From Pseudomaricurvus sp050633365 (GTDB taxonomy: Bacteria; Pseudomonadota; Gammaproteobacteria; Pseudomonadales; Cellvibrionaceae), in assembly GCA_050633365.1 (NCBI GenBank), contig JBOEGJ010000029.1:118018-182017 (forward strand): a DNA stretch of 64,000 nucleotides, read 5' to 3'. How positions within the stretch are numbered: the first letter of the stretch is position 1; each line of letters opens with the position of its first letter. The notes below the pieces were generated by a model, which was not told where the DNA came from, searched no databases, and saw nothing but the letters and a program-made list of their open reading frames with translations. Of the stretch, positions 25,785 to 34,916 are shown one piece after another. The position numbers were made by a program, and so were the translations under genes.

Positions 25785-26693
25785 ATGGCCAACTTTTATA
25801 TCACTCACGAATATTGGTTTGCGGTATTCCAATTGGTTTTGGCCATGTTGGGAATGGGCGCAACACTCAAGTTAAGAGACTTTAGAGAAATCATCTTGGA
25901 GCCTCTGTCGGTTTTTACCGGCAGCGTAATTCAATTGGTTGTCATTCCCTGTTTGGCGTTCGTCTTTATACTTCTGGTCGGCAAGCTGATCAATGTTGCG
26001 GCTGGGGTTGTGGTTGGCATTGCTCTCATTGCGGCGATACCTGGTGGAACGAGCTCGAATATTTTTACTCACTTTGCTGGCGGTAATGTGGCTCTTTCCA
26101 TAAGTATCACGGCCATCACTACCTTGGCCTGCTTAGTCACAACGCCGTTGATCTTAGGCGTGCTGATCGCGGCGTATATGCCATCGGGCTTCACTATGCC
26201 CACCGCTCAAATCATGAGAGAGATCACTCTAAATCTGTTGTTGCCGTTGATCGTAGGCATGGCAATTCTAAGGTTGTTTCCACGAATTGCCCATCATCTG
26301 TCAATTTGGTGCATTCGTGGCTCGGTGTTGGGGCTAATTATGATTTTTGTGGGCGCTTCCATCGCCGGTCGACTAGATGTCGAACAATTCGGTTGGGGCA
26401 ATATTGCTTTGGTGTCGATGTTTATTGTATTGATTGTATTGGTCGGTTGGTTATCACCCGCTGCGGTTAAGCTCGTGAAAAAAGACTGTATTGCCATCGA
26501 AATGGAGGTGGTGGTACGCAGTGTCAATTTGGGTATCATGCTGAAAGTGGCTATTTTTCCCGCCGTTGATAGCGCTGCGGAGCAGTTGGGCAACATGGTG
26601 TTGTTTTCACTGTTATTGTACGGCGCCGTGCAATTATTGCTGGGAATTGCGCTAATACCTTTGAGGCGAAAGTCTCTCGAAAAACTCGCGTAA
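25785..26693 (+). CDS. Bile acid:sodium symporter (BASS) family transporter
   Basis: 302 residues with about nine to ten membrane helices. FQLVLAMLGMGATLKLRDF is the typical first segment (sodium/solute carrier family 10 pattern). GIALIAAIPGGTSSNIFTHFAGGNVALSI is the conserved core, seen as IAAIPGGTSSNIFTHFAGG and NVALSISITAI. Members import organic anions or keto acids with sodium. It follows the Tat-exported oxidase, so it may take up that enzyme's product; this is inference. An upstream TTG start at 25752 is possible, but the ATG at 25785 fits the family better. Confidence 0.85.
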   Translation: MANFYITHEYWFAVFQLVLAMLGMGATLKLRDFREIILEPLSVFTGSVIQLVVIPCLAFVFILLVGKLINVAAGVVVGIALIAAIPGGTSSNIFTHFAGGNVALSISITAITTLACLVTTPLILGVLIAAYMPSGFTMPTAQIMREITLNLLLPLIVGMAILRLFPRIAHHLSIWCIRGSVLGLIMIFVGASIAGRLDVEQFGWGNIALVSMFIVLIVLVGWLSPAAVKLVKKDCIAIEMEVVVRSVNLGIMLKVAIFPAVDSAAEQLGNMVLFSLLLYGAVQLLLGIALIPLRRKSLEKLA

Positions 26694-27056
26694 ACCGTTT
26701 GCATTTTCTGTTGTAGTCGAACTCCGTCAGCCTCAGTTGAATCCTCGATTTTTCCTGAGTTTTTATGACGCTCCTATCGTGACTTCTCAAATTGAAAATT
26801 AGCTCAAGTAGTCATTTCGTCTTGTTTTCTTGCCTGAATCACAATTTTCGATCTGTCACAAACTGTCTTTTTTATGTCTCCGCTTACCAAGTTTATGGCC
26901 GCGCTATCTTCTAGTATGAACTCGCTAGGAACCCTGCGTTTGTCGATCTAGTCGATAGATAGAACTAACGAGATTCACAAACTACAGAACGCGACTCTGT
27001 CGCCGTTGAAGAGTTTCTGCCAAAAATTATAAATAACGATAGCCGGAGAAGAGACC
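26694..27056 (+). promoter_or_regulatory. 363-bp leader/promoter region of the TBDR gene
   Basis: An AT-rich stretch with no reading frame worth reporting. It ends with a strong ribosome site (GGAGAAGAG) before the GTG start. An imperfect palindrome around TCGATCTAGTCGA (about 26944-26956) may be an operator. Confidence 0.35.
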
Positions 27057-29633
27057 GTGATCGAACAATATTATACCCAGAATAAGCTCAACCCAGTCCC
27101 GAAACTCGGTGGTGTAAAAACCTCGATTGGCCTATTAGCCGCTGCGATCTGCTTGGCGAGCGCGACAACAAATGCAGTGGCACAAACGGAGGGGTTTGTT
27201 CTTGAAGAAATCGTCGTTACCGCTCAAAAGCGCTCGCAGAATCTTCAAGATGTCCCCATTGCCGTATCGGCATTTGACGGCGAACAACTTCAAGAAGCGG
27301 TCATTAAAGATATCTACGATTTGAAAAACAGCGCACCAGGATTGCAATCGATACAAGAGCAAAGCAATAGCAGCTCTGGATTTAGTATTCGTGGCATAGG
27401 AACCTCTGGTCAGAATTTTGGTTTAGAATCTTCCGTAGGTATGTACGTTGACGGTGTCTATCGAGCGCGTCAAAGCTCGATGATCAGCGAAATGATCGAC
27501 ATCGAAGCGGTCGAAATTTTACGTGGACCTCAAGGCACCTTGTTTGGAAAGAACACGCCAGCTGGCGCCATTTTATTTCGCACCGTAGCCCCCAGTCACG
27601 AGACTGATAGTTATGTGTCGGTCACTGGTGGTAATTACGGTCAGTTAAATGCGTCGGCAGCCGGAAATCTATCAGTGATCGACGATGTATTGGCGTTGCG
27701 CGGTACGGTATTTAGCAGTCATCGCGACGGAACTATCGATGTGGAAGGTTTTGGTGATGAAGCATTGAATGATAGAAATCGTCAGGGAGCGCGCTTGCAA
27801 GCCTTGTGGACGCCCTACGACGATTTAACCGTGCGTGTTATCGCTGATTACTCGGAAATTGATGAAACTTGCTGCGGTGTATTGGTGGCGCAGGATAGCT
27901 ATAACGTCGCTAATGGTGCCTCGGGTTCTGATGCTATCTTAGAAGCTCTCGGTGGAACGGTTTATCATGGTAATAATGTCGACAACTTCAATACCAGTTT
28001 GAACTTTCTGCCGGAGTCTAACTCTCGTGATCGTGGACTGAGCATCGATACGCGCTGGGATCTTGATAGTAACTACAGCTTGAATTTTATCACCGGCTAT
28101 CGCAACTTTAACTCTAACTCTCTGGTAGACGCCGACTTCTCTAATGTGGATCTATTAGCGACTCAAAACGACGTTGAATCCACCAGCTTTTCTCAAGAAA
28201 TTCGTCTCGACTACAGCGGCGACTCACTGAATTTTGTGGTGGGTGCCTACTATTTTCAACAAGACCTTGATCTCGATTATGAGCTCACCGGCGGCGATCG
28301 TTTGAGTGATTTTGTTAAGCCAGGTCTGGGCGCCAATGGCGTTGACTACAACGATTTTCAAGGCTTATTAGCACTGAAGACACTGGGCGCGCAGGTGCCA
28401 ACAAACGATGTATTTATTCCGGGCATGGCGGCGGCGCACACCGCCAAACAAGAGCACAAAAGTTGGGCCATCTTCGGTCAGTTTGACTATCAGCTTACCG
28501 ATGATGTGATCCTAACCGCCGGTTTGCGTTATACCGAAGAAGACAAAGAAATGAGTACCGTGTTCAGTGAAAATTGGACGCCGGCTGATCCCACTTCACA
28601 AGCGGCCTATGAAGCGGGTTTAACGGCACTGCTAGTGGATGCTGGATTTGTGCCTGGGGTTCCAGCGACGTCGGTTCCCTATGATAACTTGCTAGCGGCG
28701 AATCCAAACTTTTTTGATCCGTTCACTCAAGCGGGCTGGGGTGGTTATCTATTTCCCGGGTTGACGCCACGGGAAGATATCAATGTAAAACTCTCCGACG
28801 AGCAGATCACCGGAACCGTCAAAATTAGTTGGTTGGCTAACGAAGATACAATGGTCTACGCCTCCTATGGCACCGGGTACAAATCTGGTGGTACCAACAC
28901 CGATCGTATTGCCACGGGCTTTGATCCAGTTTTTGACGCAGAAACGTCCCAGTCGTTTGAAGTTGGCGTTAAAACCGAGTTTCCCGATCAAGCCGTGCGT
29001 TTTAACGCGGCACTGCACTACACCACGGTTGATGATTTTCAGGCAAACACCTTTGTCGGCACTGGATTTGTGTTACAAAATGCCGGTGAGCTGGAAAGCT
29101 ACGGTGGTGAGTTAGAACTGTTCTGGGTGGCTCAGCAGAACACCGAGGTTTCGTTGAACTACGCTTACACTCATGCGGAGTACAAAGAGTTCGAGCAAGC
29201 CGGCTGTCAAATCGCGACACCGACTCACACCGGTATCGCTGAAACGCGTCAGCTAGGCTCTTCAGCTTGTGATCGCTCTGGCGACAAACTGTCCAACACT
29301 CCAGAGCACGCGGTCAATCTTGGGGTTAAACAAGTGTTCTCGCTGAGCGATAACATCGATGCTTATGTTTATGGTGAGTACACCTTCCTATCAGGTCTCG
29401 TTAACGGCAATGACAACGATCCGCTCAAGGAGCAGAAAGATTTTGGTTTGTTGAACTTGCGCGCAGGTATGAGTTTCGTGGATGAAAACATCGATTTGAC
29501 TCTTTGGGGACGCAATATCCTCGACGAGTCTTACAAAGGCAGTACCTTTGATGCTCCTTTACAAGATGGTAAGCTCTTTACCTCTCCCGGTGAGCCCAGA
29601 ACTTATGGCGTAACCTTGAATAAGCGTTTCTAA
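27057..29633 (+). CDS. TonB-dependent outer-membrane receptor (unpaired)
   Basis: 858 residues from a GTG start with a strong GGAGAAGAG ribosome site. Signal region about 20-43 (ending TNAVAQ), TonB box-like LEEIVVTAQKRS, plug domain (about 55-165, ending VEILRGPQGTLFGKNTPAG), then a long barrel ending YGVTLNKRF. It imports an unknown solute. Unlike the other two receptors here it has no adjacent sulfotransferase and lacks the strongly acidic tyrosine-rich loop. Neighbours (oxidase and BASS transporter upstream, AraC regulator convergent) suggest an organic nitrogen or carboxylate substrate, but this is weak. A bidirectional terminator follows. Confidence 0.92.
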   Translation: MIEQYYTQNKLNPVPKLGGVKTSIGLLAAAICLASATTNAVAQTEGFVLEEIVVTAQKRSQNLQDVPIAVSAFDGEQLQEAVIKDIYDLKNSAPGLQSIQEQSNSSSGFSIRGIGTSGQNFGLESSVGMYVDGVYRARQSSMISEMIDIEAVEILRGPQGTLFGKNTPAGAILFRTVAPSHETDSYVSVTGGNYGQLNASAAGNLSVIDDVLALRGTVFSSHRDGTIDVEGFGDEALNDRNRQGARLQALWTPYDDLTVRVIADYSEIDETCCGVLVAQDSYNVANGASGSDAILEALGGTVYHGNNVDNFNTSLNFLPESNSRDRGLSIDTRWDLDSNYSLNFITGYRNFNSNSLVDADFSNVDLLATQNDVESTSFSQEIRLDYSGDSLNFVVGAYYFQQDLDLDYELTGGDRLSDFVKPGLGANGVDYNDFQGLLALKTLGAQVPTNDVFIPGMAAAHTAKQEHKSWAIFGQFDYQLTDDVILTAGLRYTEEDKEMSTVFSENWTPADPTSQAAYEAGLTALLVDAGFVPGVPATSVPYDNLLAANPNFFDPFTQAGWGGYLFPGLTPREDINVKLSDEQITGTVKISWLANEDTMVYASYGTGYKSGGTNTDRIATGFDPVFDAETSQSFEVGVKTEFPDQAVRFNAALHYTTVDDFQANTFVGTGFVLQNAGELESYGGELELFWVAQQNTEVSLNYAYTHAEYKEFEQAGCQIATPTHTGIAETRQLGSSACDRSGDKLSNTPEHAVNLGVKQVFSLSDNIDAYVYGEYTFLSGLVNGNDNDPLKEQKDFGLLNLRAGMSFVDENIDLTLWGRNILDESYKGSTFDAPLQDGKLFTSPGEPRTYGVTLNKRF

Positions 29634-29647
29634 AATCTAGCGCTAGT

Positions 29648-29684
29648 GATAAAAAACTCCGGCAGTTGTCGGAGTTTTTTTATC
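29648..29684. terminator. Bidirectional terminator, TBDR / AraC genes
   Basis: The stem ACTCCG/CGGAGT extends through flanking A and T runs (GATAAAAAA ... TTTTTTTATC). It lies between two convergent genes and works in both directions. Confidence 0.88.
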
Positions 29685-29721
29685 GTTTTGAAGCTCTTAG
29701 GCATTCATTTATTTAGATTCG

Positions 29722-30756
29722 TTATTCAGATCTAGACTTTGGATTTCTCAGCTTTCGGTATTCCAATGGTCTTTTACCGGTTAAGCGCTTAAAGGCGCGA
29801 TCAAAAGCGCTGGAATCGGCGTAGCCCAATTTATGCGCGAGTTCGGTAATACTCACGGTAGTGGTAGAGAGAGTTTCTTTGGCGATATTGATGACAATAT
29901 CTTCTCGAAGTTGATTAAAGGTAGAGCCATACTCACTCAGGCGTCGATGCATGGTGCGACGACTCATTCCAAGTTCTGATGCCGCACACTCGGCGGTCAT
30001 TTTGGTATTGCCGATGTTAGAGCTGATTAAAAACTGTATGTGTTTGAGCAGCGATCTTTCGACGTTGTGATCTTTCAATGCTTGCAGAGCTTGAGATTCC
30101 AGTAGCGCTAACAGTTGTGGATCGCTATCGTCTCGGCGAAAACTATTGATAGTCGTGGGAAACGAGACACCACTAAAATAATGATCAAAGATCAATTCAC
30201 TGCTGGTGGGAAAGTTTGCAAGTTCGCTGTCAGAGGGTTTGGGGTAGTCAAAATAGATTCGTTCTGGCTCCCAAGTTTCGTCTTCGAACGCATCTCGTCC
30301 GATAAGAATAAACTGGGCCAAAGTCATGTCGACTGTTTGTCTGGCTGCCGAAGATGGCGCATTGAGAGTTTTGAAGGTTAATATGTATTCATTGCTTTCT
30401 TTCAGTAGCGATGTCTGGGTTTCTGGTGAAAGAAGAACCACATAGTTATGCAGAATTTCGATAGCTTTCTCGAAGTCTGGAGCGTTGCGTAACATATAGC
30501 CCAGCATGCCCAAATCGCTTGATTGACAAACCAACCCCATTCGGAAACCTAAGTACGGATCGCCCTTTTGTACGGCGGCCGCTTCCATCAATTCGTAATG
30601 TTTCAAAAGATTGATCTGAGTGTCACTGTTTTTCATGACTTCAGGGTCGATCGACAGTTGTCGATAGAGTTGCTCAGTGTCGACGGAGAAATTCTTGAAT
30701 TCATTGTGGAAGCGCAGCAAATCAGTTTTTTGTGGTTGGGATTGACTGGCTTTCAT
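29722..30756 (-). CDS. AraC family transcriptional regulator (OruR/ArgR-like type)
   Basis: 344 residues. The N-terminal about 200 residues match the arabinose-binding-type domain found in OruR-like regulators (YLGFRMGLVCQSSDLGMLGYML and following, seen as GFRMGLVCQSSDLGMLGY). A C-terminal double helix-turn-helix (about 245-340) includes ASELGMSRRTMHRRLSEYG and ITELAHKLGYADSSAFDRAF. It is divergent from the ThDP enzyme gene, with 452 bp between, so that gene is its likeliest target. Tandem repeats just before that gene are candidate binding sites. The inducer is unknown. Confidence 0.88.
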   Translation of the reverse strand: MKASQSQPQKTDLLRFHNEFKNFSVDTEQLYRQLSIDPEVMKNSDTQINLLKHYELMEAAAVQKGDPYLGFRMGLVCQSSDLGMLGYMLRNAPDFEKAIEILHNYVVLLSPETQTSLLKESNEYILTFKTLNAPSSAARQTVDMTLAQFILIGRDAFEDETWEPERIYFDYPKPSDSELANFPTSSELIFDHYFSGVSFPTTINSFRRDDSDPQLLALLESQALQALKDHNVERSLLKHIQFLISSNIGNTKMTAECAASELGMSRRTMHRRLSEYGSTFNQLREDIVINIAKETLSTTTVSITELAHKLGYADSSAFDRAFKRLTGKRPLEYRKLRNPKSRSE

Positions 30757-31090
30757 TTCATCTTACCTTCGATATTGCGCGTAATGACGGATCGTAAACC
30801 TAAAGTTGTGGGCAGTGATCGCCCTGGTGAGATTGACACATACTATCAATTTTTAGGCAATATTTGCAAAGTCACAAGGCGACAGTTGCTTTAAAATTCC
30901 TCCTATTAAAATCGTATTTAACGATGATAAATTTTTTAGCTGAGTGCACCGGCTCATCAAATTACAGCCTATCTCCGGCATTAATCATCGAGTTTTTCGC
31001 CGGCTGATTGAAGGCGCCTAGAAATAACGTCCAATTTATCAAGGGCTTGCTAAAGAGCTGTCTCTCTCCGCTTCGTTAGCACACTGCCTT
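30757..31090 (+). other. Possible small RNA or leader ahead of an orphan terminator
   Basis: First part of the AraC/ThDP divergent gap. A TTGACA (30833-30838) could be a plus-strand -35 box, but the matching -10 is poor (CAATAT, 19-bp spacing). No protein frame longer than 27 codons is present. A good plus-strand terminator ends the region, so a short untranslated transcript is possible. Confidence 0.3.
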
Positions 31091-31119
31091 ACCCTCCCAT
31101 CTTGGTGCGAGGGTTTTTT
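31091..31119 (+). terminator. Intrinsic terminator inside the ThDP gene upstream region
   Basis: ACCCTC pairs with GAGGGT around a 12-nt loop, followed by TTTTT. No plus-strand gene precedes it, so it ends either a small RNA or a prematurely stopped leader of the downstream gene (90 bp further on). Confidence 0.6.
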
Positions 31120-31158
31120 ATCACTTGACGAGAGCGCACTAGAGTCTTGCTTAGCCTC

Positions 31159-31198
31159 GTTACAATTGATCAATTACAACTGATCATTACAACCGACA
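31159..31198 (+). repeat. Three tandem TTACAAnYGATCA repeats before the ThDP gene
   Basis: Copies at 31159-31172 (GTTACAATTGATCA), 31173-31186 (ATTACAACTGATCA) and a shorter 31187-31198 (TTACAACCGACA) abut each other. The last touches the ribosome site AGG. Periodic 14-bp direct repeats in this place suggest an operator or translational control element, perhaps for the divergent AraC regulator. Confidence 0.6.
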
Positions 31199-31208
31199 GG
31201 TACGAATT

Positions 31209-32744
31209 ATGAATGGCGCTGAATCTCTATTAAAGTCTCTCATCGACTCCGGTGTTGAGGTGTGTTTTGCCAACCCAGGTACCTCCGAAATGCAGTTGGT
31301 TGCCGCCATCGATAAGATTCCAGGTATGCGACCTATTTTGGGTTTGTTTGAAGGTGTAGTCACCGGTGCTGCGGATGGCTACGGCCGTATGGCCGATAAG
31401 CCGGCGGCGACGCTGTTGCATTTGGGCTCCGGCTTCGCCAATGGCATGGCCAACCTGCACAACGCCAAGCGCGCCTTTACGCCTATCGTGAATATTATCG
31501 GTGATCACGCCACTTATCATTTGCCGTTAGATGCGCCCTTGACCTCGGATGTACCTGCCTATGCGGCTTTGACCAGTGATTGGACGCGAGTTTGCGGCTC
31601 GGCCACCGCCATGGCGCAAGACGGTGTCGAAGCGGTTGCTGCATCGATGATCGGACAGCAGGCGAATTTAATTATTCCGGCGAACTACGCTTGGACCCAA
31701 GGCTGTGAAGCTAGGCCTCCTGAGTCGATCCCCTCGCGGCCGAAGGTTGCATCAGAGACCATAGCCGCCGCAGCTGAGGCGCTCAAAAGCGCCGAGAGTG
31801 CCTGTCTCTTTCTGGGTGGTTTGGCACTGCGAGAGCGAGGTTTGATGGCAGCTCATCGAATAGCCGAGGCTACTGGCGCCGACCTGATCAGTGAAGTGTT
31901 CCCCGCGCGCATTCAGCGCGGGCGGGGTCGACCGACCATAGAGCGGTTACCCTACTTGGGTGAGTTTGCCGCCGAGCGTTTAAAGAACTTTTCTCAGATG
32001 GTAGTGATTGGCACCAAAGCACCGGTCTCATTTTTTGCCTACCCCGATAAGCCCGGAGAGCTGTGGCCAGACACTTGTGAGGTGACTCAGCTAACCGATC
32101 CTCAGCAAGATGCCATCGCGGCATTGGAGGCATTGGCCGAGTATCTTCAAGCTCCCGAATGCGAGTGGCAAGAGAACGCCGTCCTGCCGGAAATACCGGA
32201 GGGACCCTTAACCGCCGAAGCCGTTGGCGCAGTGGTGGCCAACTTGTTGCCGGATAATGCGGTGGTGTCGGACGAGGCGCAAACCTCAGGTGCGTTTTCG
32301 TTTCCCTATTACGATGGGGCTGCGCGCCACGACTGGCTCAATCTTACTGGTGGCGCAATTGGTCAAGGACTGCCGGTCGCTGTGGGGGCCGCGGTGGCAT
32401 GCCCCGACCGAAAAGTGATTAACCTTCAGGCCGACGGCAGTGCGATGTACACCAATCAGTCTTTGTGGACCATGGCCCGAGAAAATCTCGACGTCTGTGT
32501 GGTGATCTTCAATAACAGCAGCTACGCCATTTTGAACCTAGAGCTGATGCGAGTGGGGGTCGACAATCCAGGTGAGCGCGCTCGGTCGATGTTGGATCTC
32601 ACCAAGCCAAGCTTGGATTGGGTGAAGCTCGCCGAAGGTATGGGTATCAACGCCTCACGTGCGACCACAATTGCTGAGTTCGAACGGCAGTTTTCTCACG
32701 CAATGCAAATAACAGGGCCTCGTTTAATCGAGGTTAAGATGTAA
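31209..32744 (+). CDS. Thiamine-diphosphate enzyme, acetolactate synthase large-subunit-like
   Basis: 511 residues with the three-domain ThDP decarboxylase/synthase fold. The N-terminal Pyr domain carries the catalytic Glu (about 48, GLFEGVVTGAADGYGRM). The C-terminal PP domain carries the ThDP/Mg site, here QADGSAMYTNQ ... FNNSSYAIL; most family members have GDGS, so ADGS is a small oddity. At 511 residues it is shorter than true acetolactate synthases (about 550-590) and closer to benzoylformate decarboxylase-like proteins. No small subunit gene is adjacent. It is divergent from an AraC regulator. The substrate is unknown; a 2-oxo acid decarboxylation is the safest guess. Confidence 0.85.
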   Translation: MNGAESLLKSLIDSGVEVCFANPGTSEMQLVAAIDKIPGMRPILGLFEGVVTGAADGYGRMADKPAATLLHLGSGFANGMANLHNAKRAFTPIVNIIGDHATYHLPLDAPLTSDVPAYAALTSDWTRVCGSATAMAQDGVEAVAASMIGQQANLIIPANYAWTQGCEARPPESIPSRPKVASETIAAAAEALKSAESACLFLGGLALRERGLMAAHRIAEATGADLISEVFPARIQRGRGRPTIERLPYLGEFAAERLKNFSQMVVIGTKAPVSFFAYPDKPGELWPDTCEVTQLTDPQQDAIAALEALAEYLQAPECEWQENAVLPEIPEGPLTAEAVGAVVANLLPDNAVVSDEAQTSGAFSFPYYDGAARHDWLNLTGGAIGQGLPVAVGAAVACPDRKVINLQADGSAMYTNQSLWTMARENLDVCVVIFNNSSYAILNLELMRVGVDNPGERARSMLDLTKPSLDWVKLAEGMGINASRATTIAEFERQFSHAMQITGPRLIEVKM

Positions 32745-32764
32745 CTAGGTGTAAATGAGCAAAA

Positions 32765-33634
32765 CTACAATACTCGGCAGTATTGCGTATCTTGTTGCTC
32801 AAAACCCGACAGGTAATCCATGAATGGCGTATTTTGATATTGGTGAAACAGGGTCTCTAATTGATTCTCTTGAGCCAATTTCTTTAGCGCGCGCCAGTAG
32901 TTGTTGCAGAGTACTAAGGCATTCTCTCCGAGGGACTTTTTTGAAAACGCGATATGGACAGGCGCGCTAGAAAAACTAAATTGCTTGACCCAACTCGCGG
33001 ATAGTTTCTTTTCCCAGTAATCAACAAACAGTGGATCAATGGCTAACAAATCGATTCGGCCTGCGACGAGTGACTTAGCGGCACTTTCATACTGGGTGAA
33101 ATACACGATATTGGTATTTCCCTTCAAACCGAAAAAGGCATCGGTTGAGCTGGGGCGATAGATTCCAATTTTGTATTGGTTTAATTCGGTAATCGTACTG
33201 TAGGAATTGGGGAAGTTTCGATTTCTATCGTATTTGCTATCGGAGTATAAGTGAATTGGAGTTTCGAACAGGGGATATTTGGAGATAACCAAGGAATCAG
33301 CACTGGGAGAATCGAACATGGTTGGCGCTATAATAAGTAGCGAGACATCAACGCTGCCTTGCATCAGTTCGTAGATCAGCCTCCCGTGGGGTACTACGCG
33401 GTAAGTGATGCTATCTCCATCTCTCATTAATACGTTTAAACTATCTACGAGTACCCCTTGTCGTTGCCCACTTGCATCGCTGTAGCTGTAGGGGCCTTGT
33501 TGGTGAAACCCACCAGCGACATATTCAGTGGCGAAGAGCGTTGGAGCTCTTAGTAACTGTAAAAGTAGCCCCGCGGTGATAACTACCCTCAAGAGATTAA
33601 CCCCATTTAGGTGAGACTTATGGTCACTGAGCAT
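32765..33634 (-). CDS. Orphan periplasmic binding protein A (family 3-like)
   Basis: 289 residues from the ATG at 33634, chosen because the next residues form a signal peptide (NLLRVVITAGLLLQLLRAP, ending LFATEY). The mature part follows solute-binding family 3 logic: GFHQQGPYSYSDASGQRQGV, DSLNVLM, YRVVPHGRLIYELMQGSVDV, and the hinge NQYKIGIYRPSSTDAF. Two in-frame ATGs lie upstream (33673, 33691) without ribosome sites. It is a clear paralogue of the divergently transcribed gene at 33971. No transporter genes are near, so both are orphans. A ligand from the amine or amino acid group is only an inference. Confidence 0.8.
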   Translation of the reverse strand: MLSDHKSHLNGVNLLRVVITAGLLLQLLRAPTLFATEYVAGGFHQQGPYSYSDASGQRQGVLVDSLNVLMRDGDSITYRVVPHGRLIYELMQGSVDVSLLIIAPTMFDSPSADSLVISKYPLFETPIHLYSDSKYDRNRNFPNSYSTITELNQYKIGIYRPSSTDAFFGLKGNTNIVYFTQYESAAKSLVAGRIDLLAIDPLFVDYWEKKLSASWVKQFSFSSAPVHIAFSKKSLGENALVLCNNYWRALKKLAQENQLETLFHQYQNTPFMDYLSGFEQQDTQYCRVL

Positions 33635-33970
33635 AATTATCCAAGTTAGTGATTTTGTTGCGTGATGGTTCATTATAGCGACAAACGCCAAGTATTACCG
33701 AAAGCAAATCATCACTCTATGGTGAACTGAAGATAGCAGAATTTTGATTTCTCCAGAGCACATAGAAATTAGCGCAATCCATCGAATCTTATGGGGTTTT
33801 CTCACTGTAACCCTTCTGCTTATTCTTAAAAAGTAGTTGCATGACCGAACTGATAGAGATTGAAAAAAGCGCTTTTTTTGATCGTCTTTCGTAATTCTGA
33901 GAGAAATGGCGGCCGGAGTTTACGGCGACTATACTTTTTTGCACCTCGCTCATAATCGCAAAAGCTGCCT
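33635..33970. promoter_or_regulatory. Divergent promoter region between paralogous binding proteins
   Basis: 336 bp with AT-rich stretches. A TATACT at about 33929 is a possible plus-strand -10, with no clear -35. No palindrome stands out. Confidence 0.3.
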
Positions 33971-34840
33971 ATGTTTCGCCTTCAAGGTTTTGATTACAGA
34001 AGTTTGTTAGTGAATGTGTTCTGTGCAGCGCTTTTTTTGGTGCAATGCGTAAATCTCGAGGCGGCGCCCTCGGATTTGATCGTTGGCGTATTTCATCAAA
34101 AGGGCCCTTACAGTCACTTTGACTCTAAGGGGCAGTCTCGCGGCTTTTTGGTCGACACTCTGACGGTTCTAAAAGACGAAGAGTATGCTTTTCAATACCG
34201 ACACATTCCCCATGGACGAATTGCTCATGAATTGGCAAAAGGAACGGTTGATTTAGCTGTATTCTTAGTCATGCAAGAAGAAATGATACAGCCAGAAATT
34301 GATTCGATAGTGATGACTGAGGATGCGCTGCTTTCTATCCCGTTGTATCTCTACGGTGATCGAGATGAAAGAAAACATAGGCCTCTCCCAGATCACTTCT
34401 CTAGTATTCAAGATTTGAAAGGGCTGAAGGTCGGGCTCTATCGAGCAAACACTAGCAAGAACTACATTGGATTGAAGGATAGTAGCAATGTAGTTTTCTT
34501 TAACAACTATGAAAGCGCGGTTAAATCGCTGATGAGTCATCGCATCGATTTACTAGGAATGGATAATCTTTCTGCCAACTATTGGCAAGAAGGGTTTGGC
34601 ATAACCTTGGAGAAAAAGTATTACTTGGGCAGTATTGATGTGCATTTGGCTTTTTCTGTTATCGCCCTAGGGGGCCGCGCAAAGGATCTCTGTGAAAGCT
34701 ATTGGCAATCGTTGAAATTCTATTCAAATTCTGGCTTTTTTAAGCGTTTGGCCGAGCGTCCAGGCGGCGCAGAGTATCTCACGTTTTTTTCTAAGTTTGA
34801 TCAAAAACAAGGGCCTTATTGCAACTCTCTATCCCAGTAG
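33971..34840 (+). CDS. Orphan periplasmic binding protein B (paralogue of A)
   Basis: 289 residues. Signal peptide about 1-32 (LLVNVFCAALFLVQCVNLEA). The mature part repeats the layout of protein A almost motif by motif: GVFHQKGPYSHFDSKGQSRG, VDTLTVLKD, YRHIPHGRIAHELAKGTVDL, KGLKVGLYRANTSKNYIGLK, and NNYESAVKSLMSHRIDLLG. Both end with a similar cysteine-containing tail (GPYCNSL here, TQYCRVL in A). That points to a head-to-head duplication. No permease is nearby. The partner could be a membrane sensor elsewhere. The ribosome site is weak. Confidence 0.8.
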   Translation: MFRLQGFDYRSLLVNVFCAALFLVQCVNLEAAPSDLIVGVFHQKGPYSHFDSKGQSRGFLVDTLTVLKDEEYAFQYRHIPHGRIAHELAKGTVDLAVFLVMQEEMIQPEIDSIVMTEDALLSIPLYLYGDRDERKHRPLPDHFSSIQDLKGLKVGLYRANTSKNYIGLKDSSNVVFFNNYESAVKSLMSHRIDLLGMDNLSANYWQEGFGITLEKKYYLGSIDVHLAFSVIALGGRAKDLCESYWQSLKFYSNSGFFKRLAERPGGAEYLTFFSKFDQKQGPYCNSLSQ

Positions 34841-34916
34841 GGATCGTGATATCTAGTTAAAAACTGAATGATTGTTCGGCTTGTAACCTAAGGCCGCTTC
34901 GGCTAAAGTAGCCATC

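Noticed and set aside
31209..32744. True acetolactate synthase (ilvB/ilvI)
   Set aside because: Too short, ADGS instead of GDGS, and no small subunit gene; a ThDP decarboxylase-like enzyme is the safer call.
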